A DNA stretch of 64,000 nucleotides from an uncultured Gammaproteobacteria bacterium (GTDB lineage: Bacteria; Pseudomonadota; Gammaproteobacteria; Steroidobacterales; XN24), in the NCBI GenBank assembly GCA_937924335.1, contig CALDWW010000010.1, positions 62,001 to 126,000 on the forward strand, in the 5' to 3' direction. Position numbers and translations under genes: made by a program. Under the pieces are notes generated by a model, which saw nothing but the letters and a program-made list of their open reading frames with translations, was not told the DNA's origin and ran no database searches. Shown one piece after another: positions 45,223 to 54,415 of the stretch (its first letter is position 1; every line of letters begins with the position of its first letter).

Positions 45223-45900
45223 TCACCCCCGGGCGATCCGGGACGAGAACAATGACGAAAGCAGCAGCCCGGTGACAAAGCCGCCGAGATGCGCCCGGAA
45301 TGCGACCCCGCCTTGCCCGGACGTTGCCAGTAGCGAACTGGCAAGCTGTAGCAGGAACCATAACCCGAGGACGGTGATGGCCCTCATCCGCAGCATGCGT
45401 AACGGCGGCCCGAGGGGCAACGCGACCACCACCCGGGTATGAGGGAACAGGATCAGGTACGCCCCCAGGACCCCTGAGATAGCCCCGCTCGCGCCGACCA
45501 TCGGAATCCGCGATGCAGGGTCGGGCAGGATCTGGGCTGCAGCTGCGCCGATGCCGCACAGCAGATAGAAAAGGATGAATGAACCGCGGCCCAGCCTGTC
45601 TTCGACGTTATCCGAGAAGACCCACAGATAGAGCATGTTTCCCGCCAGGTGCAGGAATCCCCCATGCAGGAACATCGACGTCACCACTGTCAGATAGGCG
45701 GGCAGGACCGACAACTCGGCGGGCAGGACCGCCTGGTTCGTCAACACTGCCGGGATCAGGCCGAAGCTGTAGAAGACCGACTGGAAACCGCCCTCCCCGG
45801 ACCCTAACTGGATCGCGAATACCAGTCCGCACAGCGCCATGATCGAATAGGTAATGACCGGAGTCCGACTGACCGGGTTGACGTCCCGTAGCGGGATCAC
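45223..45900 (-). CDS. Rhomboid family intramembrane serine protease
   Basis: A 225-residue membrane protein with about six to seven helices. The catalytic serine is in GASGAISGVLGAY and the histidine in RAHLGGFVTG; HGGFLHLAGNMLYLWVFSDNVED carries the conserved HxxxN oxyanion helix. All active residues are in place. Rhomboids cleave other membrane proteins within the bilayer. The GTG start overlaps the Rieske stop codon as GTGA, with GGGAAGG upstream, so the two are translated together. The 79 bases after it hold nothing obvious. Confidence 0.92.
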   Translation of the reverse strand: MIPLRDVNPVSRTPVITYSIMALCGLVFAIQLGSGEGGFQSVFYSFGLIPAVLTNQAVLPAELSVLPAYLTVVTSMFLHGGFLHLAGNMLYLWVFSDNVEDRLGRGSFILFYLLCGIGAAAAQILPDPASRIPMVGASGAISGVLGAYLILFPHTRVVVALPLGPPLRMLRMRAITVLGLWFLLQLASSLLATSGQGGVAFRAHLGGFVTGLLLSSLFSSRIARG

Positions 45901-47045
45901 CTGCCTTCCCGCCAGGGCGGACTCGGGCTGGCGGCCTCAGGTATGGCGTCACGCACCCGGTCTGCCAGCGCGCGCAGGCAAGCCTCGTCCCGGGACAAGG
46001 GGCCTGCGCCGAACACGCCGCTGTCCATGCCCGCCTGGACCCGTTCGATGAGATCCCGATCCTCGGCGTTGACGATACGGTTGATGCGCCAGTTCAGATA
46101 ACGGGCCAGGCGCATCTCCCGGCGATCGTCCGCATGGCCGTAGGGGATTTCGCGGATGAGTGTCTGACCCGGACCGACCGGGATCATCTGCATGAAGTCG
46201 ATCTGGTCGGGATAGATGTCGAAAGCCAGGTTGGGCCACAGGAGAAAGTAGTTCCAGCGCCGACTCAGCTCGCCGGGCAGGTAGTCACTCTGCGGCAACA
46301 CGCGGCAGTAAGCCCGGCAGGACCAGGGCCCGGCGCCTCGCTCGTCCACTGCTGCAGTCATATGCATGACGTCCCGGTGCGCCTCCAGCCGATAACTGTC
46401 TCCGGTCAGGGCGGTCAGACCACGGTGAGCTACCCGGATGTGCAGCCCATCGGAGTAGTTGTCCACGACGGTCTTCCAGTTGACCGGACGGGGCCTCACG
46501 GTCACCCGTCCCAGCGCTCTCATCTGCGGAAAACGATAGGCCTCCAGGAGTTCTTGCCAGGGCGCCATCATCTCCGCGACGCTCGGCCCCCCACCCTGGC
46601 AGCGGACGAAAATGAAGCCCTCCCAGATCTCGAGCTCGGGAGACCGCAGTGACCAATCCGCCAGGTCCAGATCACCGTAGCTGTCCCTGGAAGGCACTCC
46701 GCAGAGCCGGCCCTCCAGGTCGTAACTCCAGCCGTGGTAAGGACAGACGACCCGACCCCTCTCGCATCGCCCTCGTCCATGAACGTCCCCGTCGAGCAGC
46801 CTTGCGGCCCGGTGACGGCAAACATTGTAGAAACACCGCAGTCGTCCGTCGCCGCCACGGATGACGAAGATCGGGCGGCCGACGAAGTCCAGACGCTGGA
46901 AGTCCCCTTTGTCGGGCAGGTCGCTTTCATGGCAGACCACCTGCCACGATGGCAACAGGATCTCGTCGACCTCCCGTTGATAGAACCGGCTGTCCCGATA
47001 GACCCAGTCGGGCAGTCCAAGCCGGACATCGCCAGCGATACTCAT
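45897..47045 (-). CDS. Rieske-type aromatic ring-hydroxylating oxygenase alpha subunit
   Basis: A 382-residue oxygenase. The Rieske [2Fe-2S] ligands are in CRHRAA and CPYHGWSYDL (CxH-X~20-CxxH). The mononuclear iron site is in NWKTVVDNYSDGLHIRVAH, with the bridging aspartate and two histidines; the third, acidic ligand lies in the C-terminal half. No beta subunit, ferredoxin or reductase gene is beside it. This size and isolated layout fit quaternary-ammonium or steroid/aromatic oxygenases, but the substrate is unclear. It is first in a two-gene unit with a rhomboid protease. Confidence 0.88.
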   Translation of the reverse strand: MSIAGDVRLGLPDWVYRDSRFYQREVDEILLPSWQVVCHESDLPDKGDFQRLDFVGRPIFVIRGGDGRLRCFYNVCRHRAARLLDGDVHGRGRCERGRVVCPYHGWSYDLEGRLCGVPSRDSYGDLDLADWSLRSPELEIWEGFIFVRCQGGGPSVAEMMAPWQELLEAYRFPQMRALGRVTVRPRPVNWKTVVDNYSDGLHIRVAHRGLTALTGDSYRLEAHRDVMHMTAAVDERGAGPWSCRAYCRVLPQSDYLPGELSRRWNYFLLWPNLAFDIYPDQIDFMQMIPVGPGQTLIREIPYGHADDRREMRLARYLNWRINRIVNAEDRDLIERVQAGMDSGVFGAGPLSRDEACLRALADRVRDAIPEAASPSPPWREGR

Positions 47046-47123
47046 GGCGCGCTGCCGGTCATGCCGAGGGACATCGCCGCGTATCGGGGACGGCGGGTGG
47101 ATTCGGATAGCGGTGAGCAGATA

Positions 47124-47948
47124 TCAATGTCGTTTACCGTAGACCTTCTTGGCGAGCGTCATGGCCTTTTCCTTCTCCGCGCGGATACCGTTATCTATGC
47201 GATCCGCCAGGTCAGCACTAAGTTCGTCCAGGGCCTCTGCCACCTGGCCCAGCACGACCAGGTCCTGCTGCAAGCCGAGATGCTCCGTGAGCCGGTGAAC
47301 CGTCTCCATGCGCTTGTCCGGCGCTGCCCCCCGCAGGAGATATCTTCCCTGGTAGAGTTCGCGTTTCGCGGCTTTCCTGAGGTCATGGAATCGTTCCGGA
47401 GATGGAGAATCGCCCAGCTTGCTGTACCGTTTCCTGCCGATGGCCCGGGTCTTCTCGAGCGCCTTTTTGATCGGCTTGTCCCTTGCCTTTTTCCGGTGGA
47501 CCCCCAGCAAGATTCGTTCAAGCCCCTCCAGGTCCATGGCGATCGCCTGGCGCGCGTCGGAGCCGGGCGTGTCCGTCTCATGCAGTTCGGCGCGCCGTGT
47601 CTTGAGCTTCGTCACCAGGCCGTCAGGCGCTTCCTCGGGTGCCGGGTAGAGTCTGGCAAGAGTCTGCAGACAGACATCGGTATCTCGTAGTTCGGAGAGC
47701 ACCCGTCCCACGTCCCGGCACAGCGCCGTCGAACCTGCCGGCACCTCCGCGCCGGCATCTTCCAGCAGCCGCAAACCGGCCCGGATCTTCTTCAGGGTTT
47801 TCCTGGCCGTGTGTACGGCCGCTTCCTCCAGGTGTGGGTGTCCACAGAGCGCATCGCGGGCGGTCCGCAGATGGCAGGCGATCTCGTCCGAAATCGAGGC
47901 GGACAGCCGGCGGGCGTGTGGTCCGGATTGCGACGCGTCAGGGCACAT
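47124..47948 (-). CDS. CHAD domain protein
   Basis: About 274 residues. The CHAD domain starts near residue 20 (SISDEIACHLRTARDAL, then AVHTARKTLKKIRAGLRLL, with conserved histidine and basic residues) and continues with the second repeat RFHDLRKAAKRELYQGRYLL. CHAD domains are helical and bind inorganic polyphosphate. No polyphosphate kinase or CYTH domain is nearby or fused. ATG 47948 is preferred; the longer frame to 48020 overlaps the next gene end. Confidence 0.87.
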   Translation of the reverse strand: MCPDASQSGPHARRLSASISDEIACHLRTARDALCGHPHLEEAAVHTARKTLKKIRAGLRLLEDAGAEVPAGSTALCRDVGRVLSELRDTDVCLQTLARLYPAPEEAPDGLVTKLKTRRAELHETDTPGSDARQAIAMDLEGLERILLGVHRKKARDKPIKKALEKTRAIGRKRYSKLGDSPSPERFHDLRKAAKRELYQGRYLLRGAAPDKRMETVHRLTEHLGLQQDLVVLGQVAEALDELSADLADRIDNGIRAEKEKAMTLAKKVYGKRH

Positions 47949-47995
47949 GGTCGGCCTATCCTCGGCAGGGGCGGTCGAGTTTGCAATACCGGAGC

Positions 47996-49069
47996 CTAGC
48001 GAACGATGGGATATCGCCACAGTTGAGAGCGGCCTGCGTCCATCAGACAGACGGTGTCAGGTGCACAGTCGACCAGCGTGAGATCTGCCATCGGAAGGTC
48101 CAGGACCCGGGTCCAACTCAGGCCGTCGTCCTCCGTGTGCAGGACCGAGGTCGTCGCCGCACTGATCGCCAGCCACCACTCGGAAACTATCAGTGGTTCA
48201 CGGCGAAGCGTCACAATGCGGGCGAACTTCAGGTTCGGCCCGACGATCGGCTGCCAGCTGATTCCCTCGTCGTGGCTGGCCTGCAGGACAGGCCATGCGG
48301 CGTCACCACCGACTCGCAGTCGGGTCGCCCCGTCATGCCGAGCGGATTGCAGGCAGAGAACCTGGGCCGCATATGGCGGCAAAGCCGCCAGATCGCCGCC
48401 CGGACACGAGGACATCTGAATGCCCTCGCCGTCTGTCCACGTAGTGCCTCCGTCGACACTCGTCAGCAGGCGCCCGTCCGCCGCCAGCACTCGCATCGAG
48501 CCTGGCCGCAGCGGGTCTGTTGTAAAGCTGCGGACACCGGAGGCCAGCGTGACCGGCGCGGAAGCGGCCCGCCGACTGATACGCTGAAGTGTCCCGGCGG
48601 AATCTCCCCAAAGGATCAGGAGCGAATCCGGCACGAGCGGGTCCCGCTGCAGGTCGACCAGGGCCGCCGATGAGCTTTTCGCGGTGGCTTCGCTGTCTAC
48701 CCGGATCGTCACCACCCCGGTGTTCGACTCCAGGCGGCCATCACTGGCGCGGAACGAGAAACTGTCGGTGCCCGCGTCCCGCGGGACGTAGGTGAACTGG
48801 CCGCTGCTGAAGTCCACATTCTGCAGGCTGCCCAGTTGCGGCACGGCGGTGATCCGATAGGTCAGATCGTCTCCGTCGGGGTCCGTCGCCTGCATGAATC
48901 CGACCACCGAGTTGCTCACGCTGGTCGTGTAAAACCCATCAGACGCGATCGGCCTGCTATTCGAAGAACCCAGGTTGCCGGGATCGCTGCTGCAACTGAT
49001 GAAGGCATCGCCGCTGAGCAGCACCCAGCCCAGGATGATGAACCCAATGCGATGTATCTTGCGAGTCAC
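47996..49069 (-). CDS. Secreted protein with Ig-like and BNR-type repeats
   Basis: A 357-residue exported protein. The N-terminal signal stretch (IGFIILGWVLLSGDAFISC) may end in a lipobox-like ISCSS. Residues about 40-125 form a cadherin/Ig-like module (ATDPDGDDLTYRI, FTYVPRDAGTDSFSFRASDG). The remainder has BNR-like repeats (VDGGTTWTDGEG, HDEGISWQPI, EDDGLSWTRV), probably a short beta-propeller. It may be a surface or extracytoplasmic scaffold. The composition is similar to the Ycf48-like protein at 12838, but the two are not close homologues. Confidence 0.7.
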   Translation of the reverse strand: MTRKIHRIGFIILGWVLLSGDAFISCSSDPGNLGSSNSRPIASDGFYTTSVSNSVVGFMQATDPDGDDLTYRITAVPQLGSLQNVDFSSGQFTYVPRDAGTDSFSFRASDGRLESNTGVVTIRVDSEATAKSSSAALVDLQRDPLVPDSLLILWGDSAGTLQRISRRAASAPVTLASGVRSFTTDPLRPGSMRVLAADGRLLTSVDGGTTWTDGEGIQMSSCPGGDLAALPPYAAQVLCLQSARHDGATRLRVGGDAAWPVLQASHDEGISWQPIVGPNLKFARIVTLRREPLIVSEWWLAISAATTSVLHTEDDGLSWTRVLDLPMADLTLVDCAPDTVCLMDAGRSQLWRYPIVR

Positions 49070-49305
49070 GATTCCGGTTCAGGTCAATACTTCGGCGGCG
49101 ACTCTAGCATGAGGATCAGCCCGCATGTGGATCGGACCGCCCGCCAATGGCCTGGTGGCGCCTGCGATGTGGGCACGCGTGTGCTCGAACAGATAGGACA
49201 GCTCCGGGCGGCAAAGGTGTCGCCCGCCCTGACGGCAGAGGGCATCATCCAGGGAACGCAGCAGAGGAGACTGTTACCGCGGTGGACGCATCGCCGGTCA
49301 GGGTG

Positions 49306-49503
49306 CTAGTGGACCGGCCCCCACTGGAGCACTTCAACGTCATCCGTTTCCACGTCCAGATTCTTGGCCAGCAGGACAGCAAGCTCGCGAGGACCGATCT
49401 CTTTGTTGTTGCGTCGTCGCATCTCGATAACGCCGCAATACTGGGTCACCGCCTCCTGGTGGGCGTCGTGAACGAAGAAGCTGGCGTAGTACGGCTTGCT
49501 CAT
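49306..49503 (-). CDS. Hypothetical small protein, 65 residues
   Basis: Starts MSKPYYASFFVHDAHQEAVT and ends in VEVLQWGPVH. Charged and partly helical, with one cysteine. I do not recognise a family. The ribosome site is weak, and a longer frame to 49548 would add 15 non-typical residues. It is divergent from the Calx-beta protein gene, 138 bases away. Bases 49070-49305 hold nothing I can support. Confidence 0.4.
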   Translation of the reverse strand: MSKPYYASFFVHDAHQEAVTQYCGVIEMRRRNNKEIGPRELAVLLAKNLDVETDDVEVLQWGPVH

Positions 49504-49577
49504 GGTTCCCGAGATTGCGTCATACTCTGCGCTTCGGCTGCGAACCACATCACAGTTCGAGGTCAGGGTTATGGCCC

Positions 49578-49606
49578 TTGGATACGGGGCACGCGCCGCC
49601 TAGAAT
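49578..49606 (+). promoter_or_regulatory. Promoter candidate for the Calx-beta/CFI-box gene
   Basis: TTGGAT (49578-49583), a 17-base spacer and TAGAAT (49601-49606, 5 of 6) lie 36 bases before the start codon at 49642. The -35 match is weak. Confidence 0.4.
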
Positions 49607-49641
49607 TCATTGTTGCCGCATGGCCACCCATGGAAGAAACG

Positions 49642-51111
49642 ATGCTCAAACAGTCCCGTATCGCTCGTTGTTTCGCAGCGCTGATCGCCCTGCTGGGTTG
49701 CGTTCCGGCCCTCGCAGACGGTGTATTGCAGTTCGGTGAGATCCGGCTTGCGGTAGACGAAGGGGATACGGGCTATGTGACGGTGATCCGCAGCGGAAGC
49801 GCGAATGAGGCTGTCTCCGCCATCCTTGGTGTCGGCGTTGGCGGCACCGCCATCCTGGGTACCGACTTCGAGATCGACCTGCCGTTGGGAGTAGTGCAGA
49901 TTGAAGCCGGCGACCTGTTTGCCAACGTGGCCGTCACTGCCTTCGACGACGGCGAAAGAGAAGGCACCGAGTTCGCTACCTTGTCCCTGAGCTCGCCATC
50001 CGGCGCCACGCTTGGAGAAGCCACAGCACTGACGCTGGACGTTATCGATGCGCAACAGGCGCCTGTGGTTCTGAAATACAGTGGCGACGAGATACGTCGC
50101 GTGTCGGAAGGCAACGATCTGCCTGTCGACGTCGTGCGCGATGGTGAAGGCGGAGAAGCCTCGATCGTGGTGTCCGGACAGCCCGGCTCAGCCACGCTCG
50201 GAGTGGACTACAGCGACGTGACCCAGACGCTGGAGTTCAGCGAAACAGAAGGCAGCAAGAACTTCTCGCTCATGACCATCGAGGACAACGAACTCGAGGG
50301 CAATGAGACACTGACTCTTGTCATCGGCGAGGGGGAACCGACCGACCGGGTCGTCGCCGGCGATCGGACCCGACTGGTCATCATCGAGGACAACGAGCCG
50401 GCGCAACCGGGAGAGTTCACCCTCGAGTTACTCGGCGACAGCAATGTCCCCGAGTCATCCGATCCGCTGACCTTCCGGGTGACCCGCCGCGACGGTAGCA
50501 GCGGTCTGGTGACCGTGGACTATGCCACCGCCGACGGTACAACCAGCGATGCAGCGATCGCCGGAGAACATTACGTGGCCATCACCGACCGGCTGCGATT
50601 CGAGGACGGAGACACGGTAGCCGAATTCCAGGTCGAACTGATCGACGATGATGACAAAGGCCCGGCTACCCGGTTCTTCTTCGTCTATATCGTCAATCCC
50701 ACACTGCTGTCTTCGGTCGATCCGGAAAATTCTGTCGTGAGGATAGGCAGACAGGAAGACGACGGCGTCAGTGACGACGACGATGACTGCCCCTTCCTGT
50801 GCAATGATCTGTGCTTCATCGCCACGGCCGCTTTCGGCAGCAGCATGGATCCCCACGTCGCCAGCCTGCGTCGTTTCCGCGACGACATCTTGCTGCGGAC
50901 GACGCCGGGCAGGGCTTTCGTGGCGGCATACTATCGGTTCAGCCCGCCGGTCGCCGACGTGATCGCGCGTGACGGGTCGTTGCGTGCCCTGACCCGCGGC
51001 GCACTCTGGCCACTCGTGTTCACGGTGGAAAACCCTGTGACCGTCCTGACAGGCCTGAGCCTGCTGTTGTTCGGTATGAATCTACGCCGCCGATCATCCC
51101 GAAGGCGTTAG
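49642..51111 (+). CDS. Calx-beta domain surface protein with CFI-box C-terminus
   Basis: A 489-residue exported protein. A signal peptide (CFAALIALLGCVPALADG) precedes three Calx-beta modules at roughly residues 25-140, 145-255 and 260-365 (recognisable by TDFEIDLPLGVV, GVDYSDVTQTLEF and GEHYVAITDRLRF). An acidic linker leads to CFIATAAFGSSMDPHV and LRRFRDDILL, then a hydrophobic stretch and RRRSSRRR at the very end. This is the CFI-box C-terminal domain, which looks like a membrane anchor or sorting tail. Calx-beta modules bind calcium and mediate adhesion. ATG 49642 follows GGAAG; a long frame before it is not coding. Confidence 0.85.
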   Translation: MLKQSRIARCFAALIALLGCVPALADGVLQFGEIRLAVDEGDTGYVTVIRSGSANEAVSAILGVGVGGTAILGTDFEIDLPLGVVQIEAGDLFANVAVTAFDDGEREGTEFATLSLSSPSGATLGEATALTLDVIDAQQAPVVLKYSGDEIRRVSEGNDLPVDVVRDGEGGEASIVVSGQPGSATLGVDYSDVTQTLEFSETEGSKNFSLMTIEDNELEGNETLTLVIGEGEPTDRVVAGDRTRLVIIEDNEPAQPGEFTLELLGDSNVPESSDPLTFRVTRRDGSSGLVTVDYATADGTTSDAAIAGEHYVAITDRLRFEDGDTVAEFQVELIDDDDKGPATRFFFVYIVNPTLLSSVDPENSVVRIGRQEDDGVSDDDDDCPFLCNDLCFIATAAFGSSMDPHVASLRRFRDDILLRTTPGRAFVAAYYRFSPPVADVIARDGSLRALTRGALWPLVFTVENPVTVLTGLSLLLFGMNLRRRSSRRR

Positions 51112-51138
51112 TTCCCCAAAGTCATACAGAGTCAACAA

Positions 51139-51963
51139 ATGAACTCGGTCCTGGTTACAGGCTCTTCTTCCGGCATCGGCCGCGCCACCGCATTGTTGCT
51201 CTCGGAAGCAGGGATGATCGTCTACGCGGGAGTGCGCAAGACATCCGATGCCGAGTCTCTCGAGAGCAGCGCCAGCGGAGATCTTCGCCCTCTGATTCTC
51301 GACGTGACTTCCCCGGCGGAGGTCGAGGCGGCGGTCGCTCGCATCCATGAGGACGGCGGCCTCTCCGGCCTCGTTAACAATGCCGGGCTATATATGGGCG
51401 GCCCGCTCGAACTGATGACGGACGAAGAGATAGAGTCCACCTATGCGGTCAACGTGACCGGACTCCTGAGAATCACGCGGGCTTGCCTGCCCCTGCTGCG
51501 CGACAGCGGCGGCAGGATCGTCAACATCAGCTCGATCTCCGGCCTGGTGGCCTTACCCGGTGTCTCCGTCTACGCCGGCTCCAAGCATGCGGTAGAGGCC
51601 ATCACCGACTCGCTTAGGGTCGAGCTCGGGGTCCTCGGCCTGCGCGTCATCGCCGTCGAGCCCGGCAGCATCGAGACCGAGATCTGGCGCAAGGGCGCGG
51701 AGAGGGACGAGGAACGCGGTCATAACGATCAGCAGCTGCGGCGGATATACGAACCTGTTCTGACGCTGCTCGAGAAGCTCAATCGCAATCCGCGCGGGAT
51801 TCCGGCCGAGCGTGTTGCCCAAGTGGTGAAGCTGGCGCTGACGTCGGACGATCCGAAGAATCGCTACACGGTGGGAGCCGACGCCAGGTCTCTGTCGATA
51901 CTCCGATGGCTGCCGGATCCGATCCGCGACGGGATGATCCGTCGCAAAGTGTGGCGCGACTGA
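51139..51963 (+). CDS. SDR family oxidoreductase
   Basis: A 274-residue classical short-chain dehydrogenase. The nucleotide motif is TGSSSGIG, then NNAG (LVNNAGLYMG), NISSISG with the catalytic serine and YAGSK with the Tyr/Lys pair. The long C-terminal arm and basic PGSIETEIW region resemble 17-beta-hydroxysteroid dehydrogenase type or retinol dehydrogenase-like members. The substrate is unknown. It stands 27 bases after the Calx-beta gene with a weak ribosome site, and is convergent with the glycosyltransferase gene. Confidence 0.87.
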   Translation: MNSVLVTGSSSGIGRATALLLSEAGMIVYAGVRKTSDAESLESSASGDLRPLILDVTSPAEVEAAVARIHEDGGLSGLVNNAGLYMGGPLELMTDEEIESTYAVNVTGLLRITRACLPLLRDSGGRIVNISSISGLVALPGVSVYAGSKHAVEAITDSLRVELGVLGLRVIAVEPGSIETEIWRKGAERDEERGHNDQQLRRIYEPVLTLLEKLNRNPRGIPAERVAQVVKLALTSDDPKNRYTVGADARSLSILRWLPDPIRDGMIRRKVWRD

Positions 51964-51973
51964 TTACTTCAAT

Positions 51974-53032
51974 CTACTCGGACAGTCCGCGGTCTGCGAC
52001 GATCCGGTCGAATTTTTCGACTACTTCAGATACGCGGATTGCGCTCATCAGGTCCGCCCCCCTGGCGCGGGTGCCCCAGGGCAGCTCCCGCCAGGACCGC
52101 CCGGTCTGTTGCTGAACCGACCGGTCATAGTGGTTCACCACGTAGTCCAGTCCGCCATAAGGGCCTGTGCGCCTGGGGTTCGAGTGACAATACAGCCCGA
52201 TCACCGGGACTCCCTGGGAGACCGCAAGATGCACCGGACCCGTGTCCGGCGCAAGCAGCAGACGGGTTTCCGCCAGCAGCGCCAGTAGCTGGCCCAGGGT
52301 CGTCCTGCCGACGCAATCGGTGATCTGGACCTTCGCCCGGCTGCGGACGGCATCGGCCAACTGGCGTTCGGCCGCTGCAGGGCCGCCAAAGAGGGCCACC
52401 GAGAAACCTCGCGCGCCAGCATGATCAGCGAGTGCCGCGTAGCCCTCAGGCGTCCAGTTCCTGGCCGTTTCACTGGCGGCCGGAACGATGGCAAAGACGC
52501 GGCCGCCCTCCGGCAGCAGGGCGCGCGCCGTCTCGCGGTCCGCCTGATCTACCGGGATATCCCACGACGGCGAGTAATCGGGCACTCCCACGGCAGCGGC
52601 GAATGCCGTGAAGCCGTCGACCACGTGGGCGTGTTGCTGCGCCTGGATGGCCGCATTGGAAAACAACCACTGCCCCTCCACGGCTCGAGCGCGGTCGAAT
52701 CCGATGCGTCGCGGTGAGCGCACCAGCAGGCTGACCAGACTGGCGCGGATGGACACCTGCATGTGCAGGAGGGCGTCAAACCGCCGGCCCCGTAGTTGGC
52801 GACGGACTGCGGCATAGCCCGCCAGTCCACGCTGCTTGTCGTAGACGATCGATTCGACGCCGGGCAAACCTGCTACCAGTTCCGCCTCACGCCGGCCGAC
52901 GATCCAGGTCAGCCGGGCGTCGGGGCACTCACGCTGAATGGCCTGCACCGCCGGGATGGCATTACAGACGTCACCGATCGAGGACAGGCGCAACACGCAG
53001 ATGTCGCGGGGTTTTGCTGAAGTATCAGGCAC
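51974..53032 (-). CDS. Glycosyltransferase family 9 (heptosyltransferase-like)
   Basis: A 352-residue GT-B enzyme. N-terminal CVLRLSSIGDVCNAIPAVQAI and the C-terminal LLLAPDTGPVHLAVSQGVPVIGLY (the ADP-heptose-binding D[ST]GPxHLA motif) are diagnostic of the WaaC/WaaF/WaaQ heptosyltransferase family, which builds the inner core of lipopolysaccharide at the cytoplasmic face of the inner membrane. No other LPS gene is adjacent, so the exact linkage is unknown. The start is GTG 53032 with a weak ribosome site. Confidence 0.88.
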   Translation of the reverse strand: MPDTSAKPRDICVLRLSSIGDVCNAIPAVQAIQRECPDARLTWIVGRREAELVAGLPGVESIVYDKQRGLAGYAAVRRQLRGRRFDALLHMQVSIRASLVSLLVRSPRRIGFDRARAVEGQWLFSNAAIQAQQHAHVVDGFTAFAAAVGVPDYSPSWDIPVDQADRETARALLPEGGRVFAIVPAASETARNWTPEGYAALADHAGARGFSVALFGGPAAAERQLADAVRSRAKVQITDCVGRTTLGQLLALLAETRLLLAPDTGPVHLAVSQGVPVIGLYCHSNPRRTGPYGGLDYVVNHYDRSVQQQTGRSWRELPWGTRARGADLMSAIRVSEVVEKFDRIVADRGLSE

Positions 53033-53082
53033 CGTCGGATCGCGGACAGGCGGCTAGAGACGATCGACGATCGCCATCACGA

Positions 53083-54207
53083 TCACCGCTTCGCACCTTC
53101 TCCCGGGCCGGGCTCGGCGGGCCCCGAAGCGGCGTCGGGTTGCGGGCGATAATTGGCGACCGGCTCTGTCCGGATCAGGGGCGCCGCGGTCAGCCATTGG
53201 CGAACGTCCGGCGCATCGATCTGCACCGGGAACGCGATGCCCATGCCGTCGCGGGTGATCCGCGCGACTCTTCCCCAGTCAATAGCGGCCGTCGAAGACG
53301 ATTCCGGCGCATCCTTCATCCTGCGATCGAGCAATTCAAGGGCCGCCAGCCAGTCGCCACCCTGTTCCTCGAGAGGGACGTGGGCAGCGAACATCAGCCT
53401 GCCGTTGTGCCAGCCGGCAAGATACGGCTGATCGACGATATGCACCGGGGTGCCCTTAGGCACCATGGAGAACAGCGCTTCAATATCCTCCGGGTAGAGC
53501 CGAATACAACCATGACTGACGCGCATGCCGACACCCCATGGCTTGTTGGTGCCATGGATCAGGTAGCTGGGCAAAGCCAGACGCAGGACATGCTGACCGA
53601 GAGGATTGTCCGGCCCGGGAGGTACGATCGCCGGCAGGGGATCGCCCTCCTCCGCGTGCTCCTTGCGAATGGATTCTGGCACATACCAGCTCGGGTTCTT
53701 TGCCTTCGCCGTGACGCGGGTCGTGCCGAGCGGCGTGGACCAGCCCACCCGGCCGATCCCGATCGGGTGAGTATAGATATCGCTGACGCCGTCCTTGCCT
53801 GGCTTCCTGAAGTAGTACAGCCGCATCCCGGCCATGTTGAGCACCAATCCGTCGCGCGGCGCCTCAGGCAATACGAACAGGGTGGGCAAGACCAGTTCGG
53901 TTCCGTCACCTGGCAACCAGGGATCGATGCCGGGGTTGGCACGGGTGATCTCCTCATAGCCGAGATCGAACAGTCGGGCGACGTCCGGCAATGTATCTTC
54001 GTGGCGGACCCTGACGCGCTGCAGCTCACCCAGGACCTCCTGGGCGGGGCCGGCCTGGAATCTGTGCGATGTCCTGGGATCCTCAGCCGACTCTGCAGCG
54101 GCCGACGTCACGCTGAATAGCAGCAGCACGACTCCGGCAGATGCTCGCAGCCTGCGCGTACCGCGCCACCCGCTGTTGTCGATCGCCCGACTTCGTATCA
54201 CAAGCAT
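53083..54207 (-). CDS. L,D-transpeptidase (ErfK/YbiS/YcfS/YnhG family)
   Basis: About 374 residues: a signal peptide (RASAGVVLLLFSVTSAAA), a LysM-type peptidoglycan-binding region (VRHEDTLPDVARLFDLGYEEITRANPG), then a YkuD catalytic domain with HGTN and SHGCIRL, the latter bearing the nucleophile cysteine. It forms 3-3 crosslinks in peptidoglycan or attaches Braun-type lipoprotein, acting in the periplasm. The C-terminal proline-rich tail is not conserved. The ATG at 54207 follows AGGA by four bases. Confidence 0.92.
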   Translation of the reverse strand: MLVIRSRAIDNSGWRGTRRLRASAGVVLLLFSVTSAAAESAEDPRTSHRFQAGPAQEVLGELQRVRVRHEDTLPDVARLFDLGYEEITRANPGIDPWLPGDGTELVLPTLFVLPEAPRDGLVLNMAGMRLYYFRKPGKDGVSDIYTHPIGIGRVGWSTPLGTTRVTAKAKNPSWYVPESIRKEHAEEGDPLPAIVPPGPDNPLGQHVLRLALPSYLIHGTNKPWGVGMRVSHGCIRLYPEDIEALFSMVPKGTPVHIVDQPYLAGWHNGRLMFAAHVPLEEQGGDWLAALELLDRRMKDAPESSSTAAIDWGRVARITRDGMGIAFPVQIDAPDVRQWLTAAPLIRTEPVANYRPQPDAASGPAEPGPGEGAKR

Positions 54208-54415
54208 TCTTTCCTGATCTCTCCGATGTCGCAGTACCTGCGTCATCTGCCGTCGTTACCGTTGTGTTCCGGTCCTGCGGCAGATTCCACTCGTCGCGAA
54301 GTGCCGGTGGATCTGACACGTGGAGGACCACGCTGACGGATCCAGTTCCTGAATAAACCTCAGGCCTGACACTTTACCAGCACGCCGCCCGCCGGACCCG
54401 GTATCGGGGTGCCGG

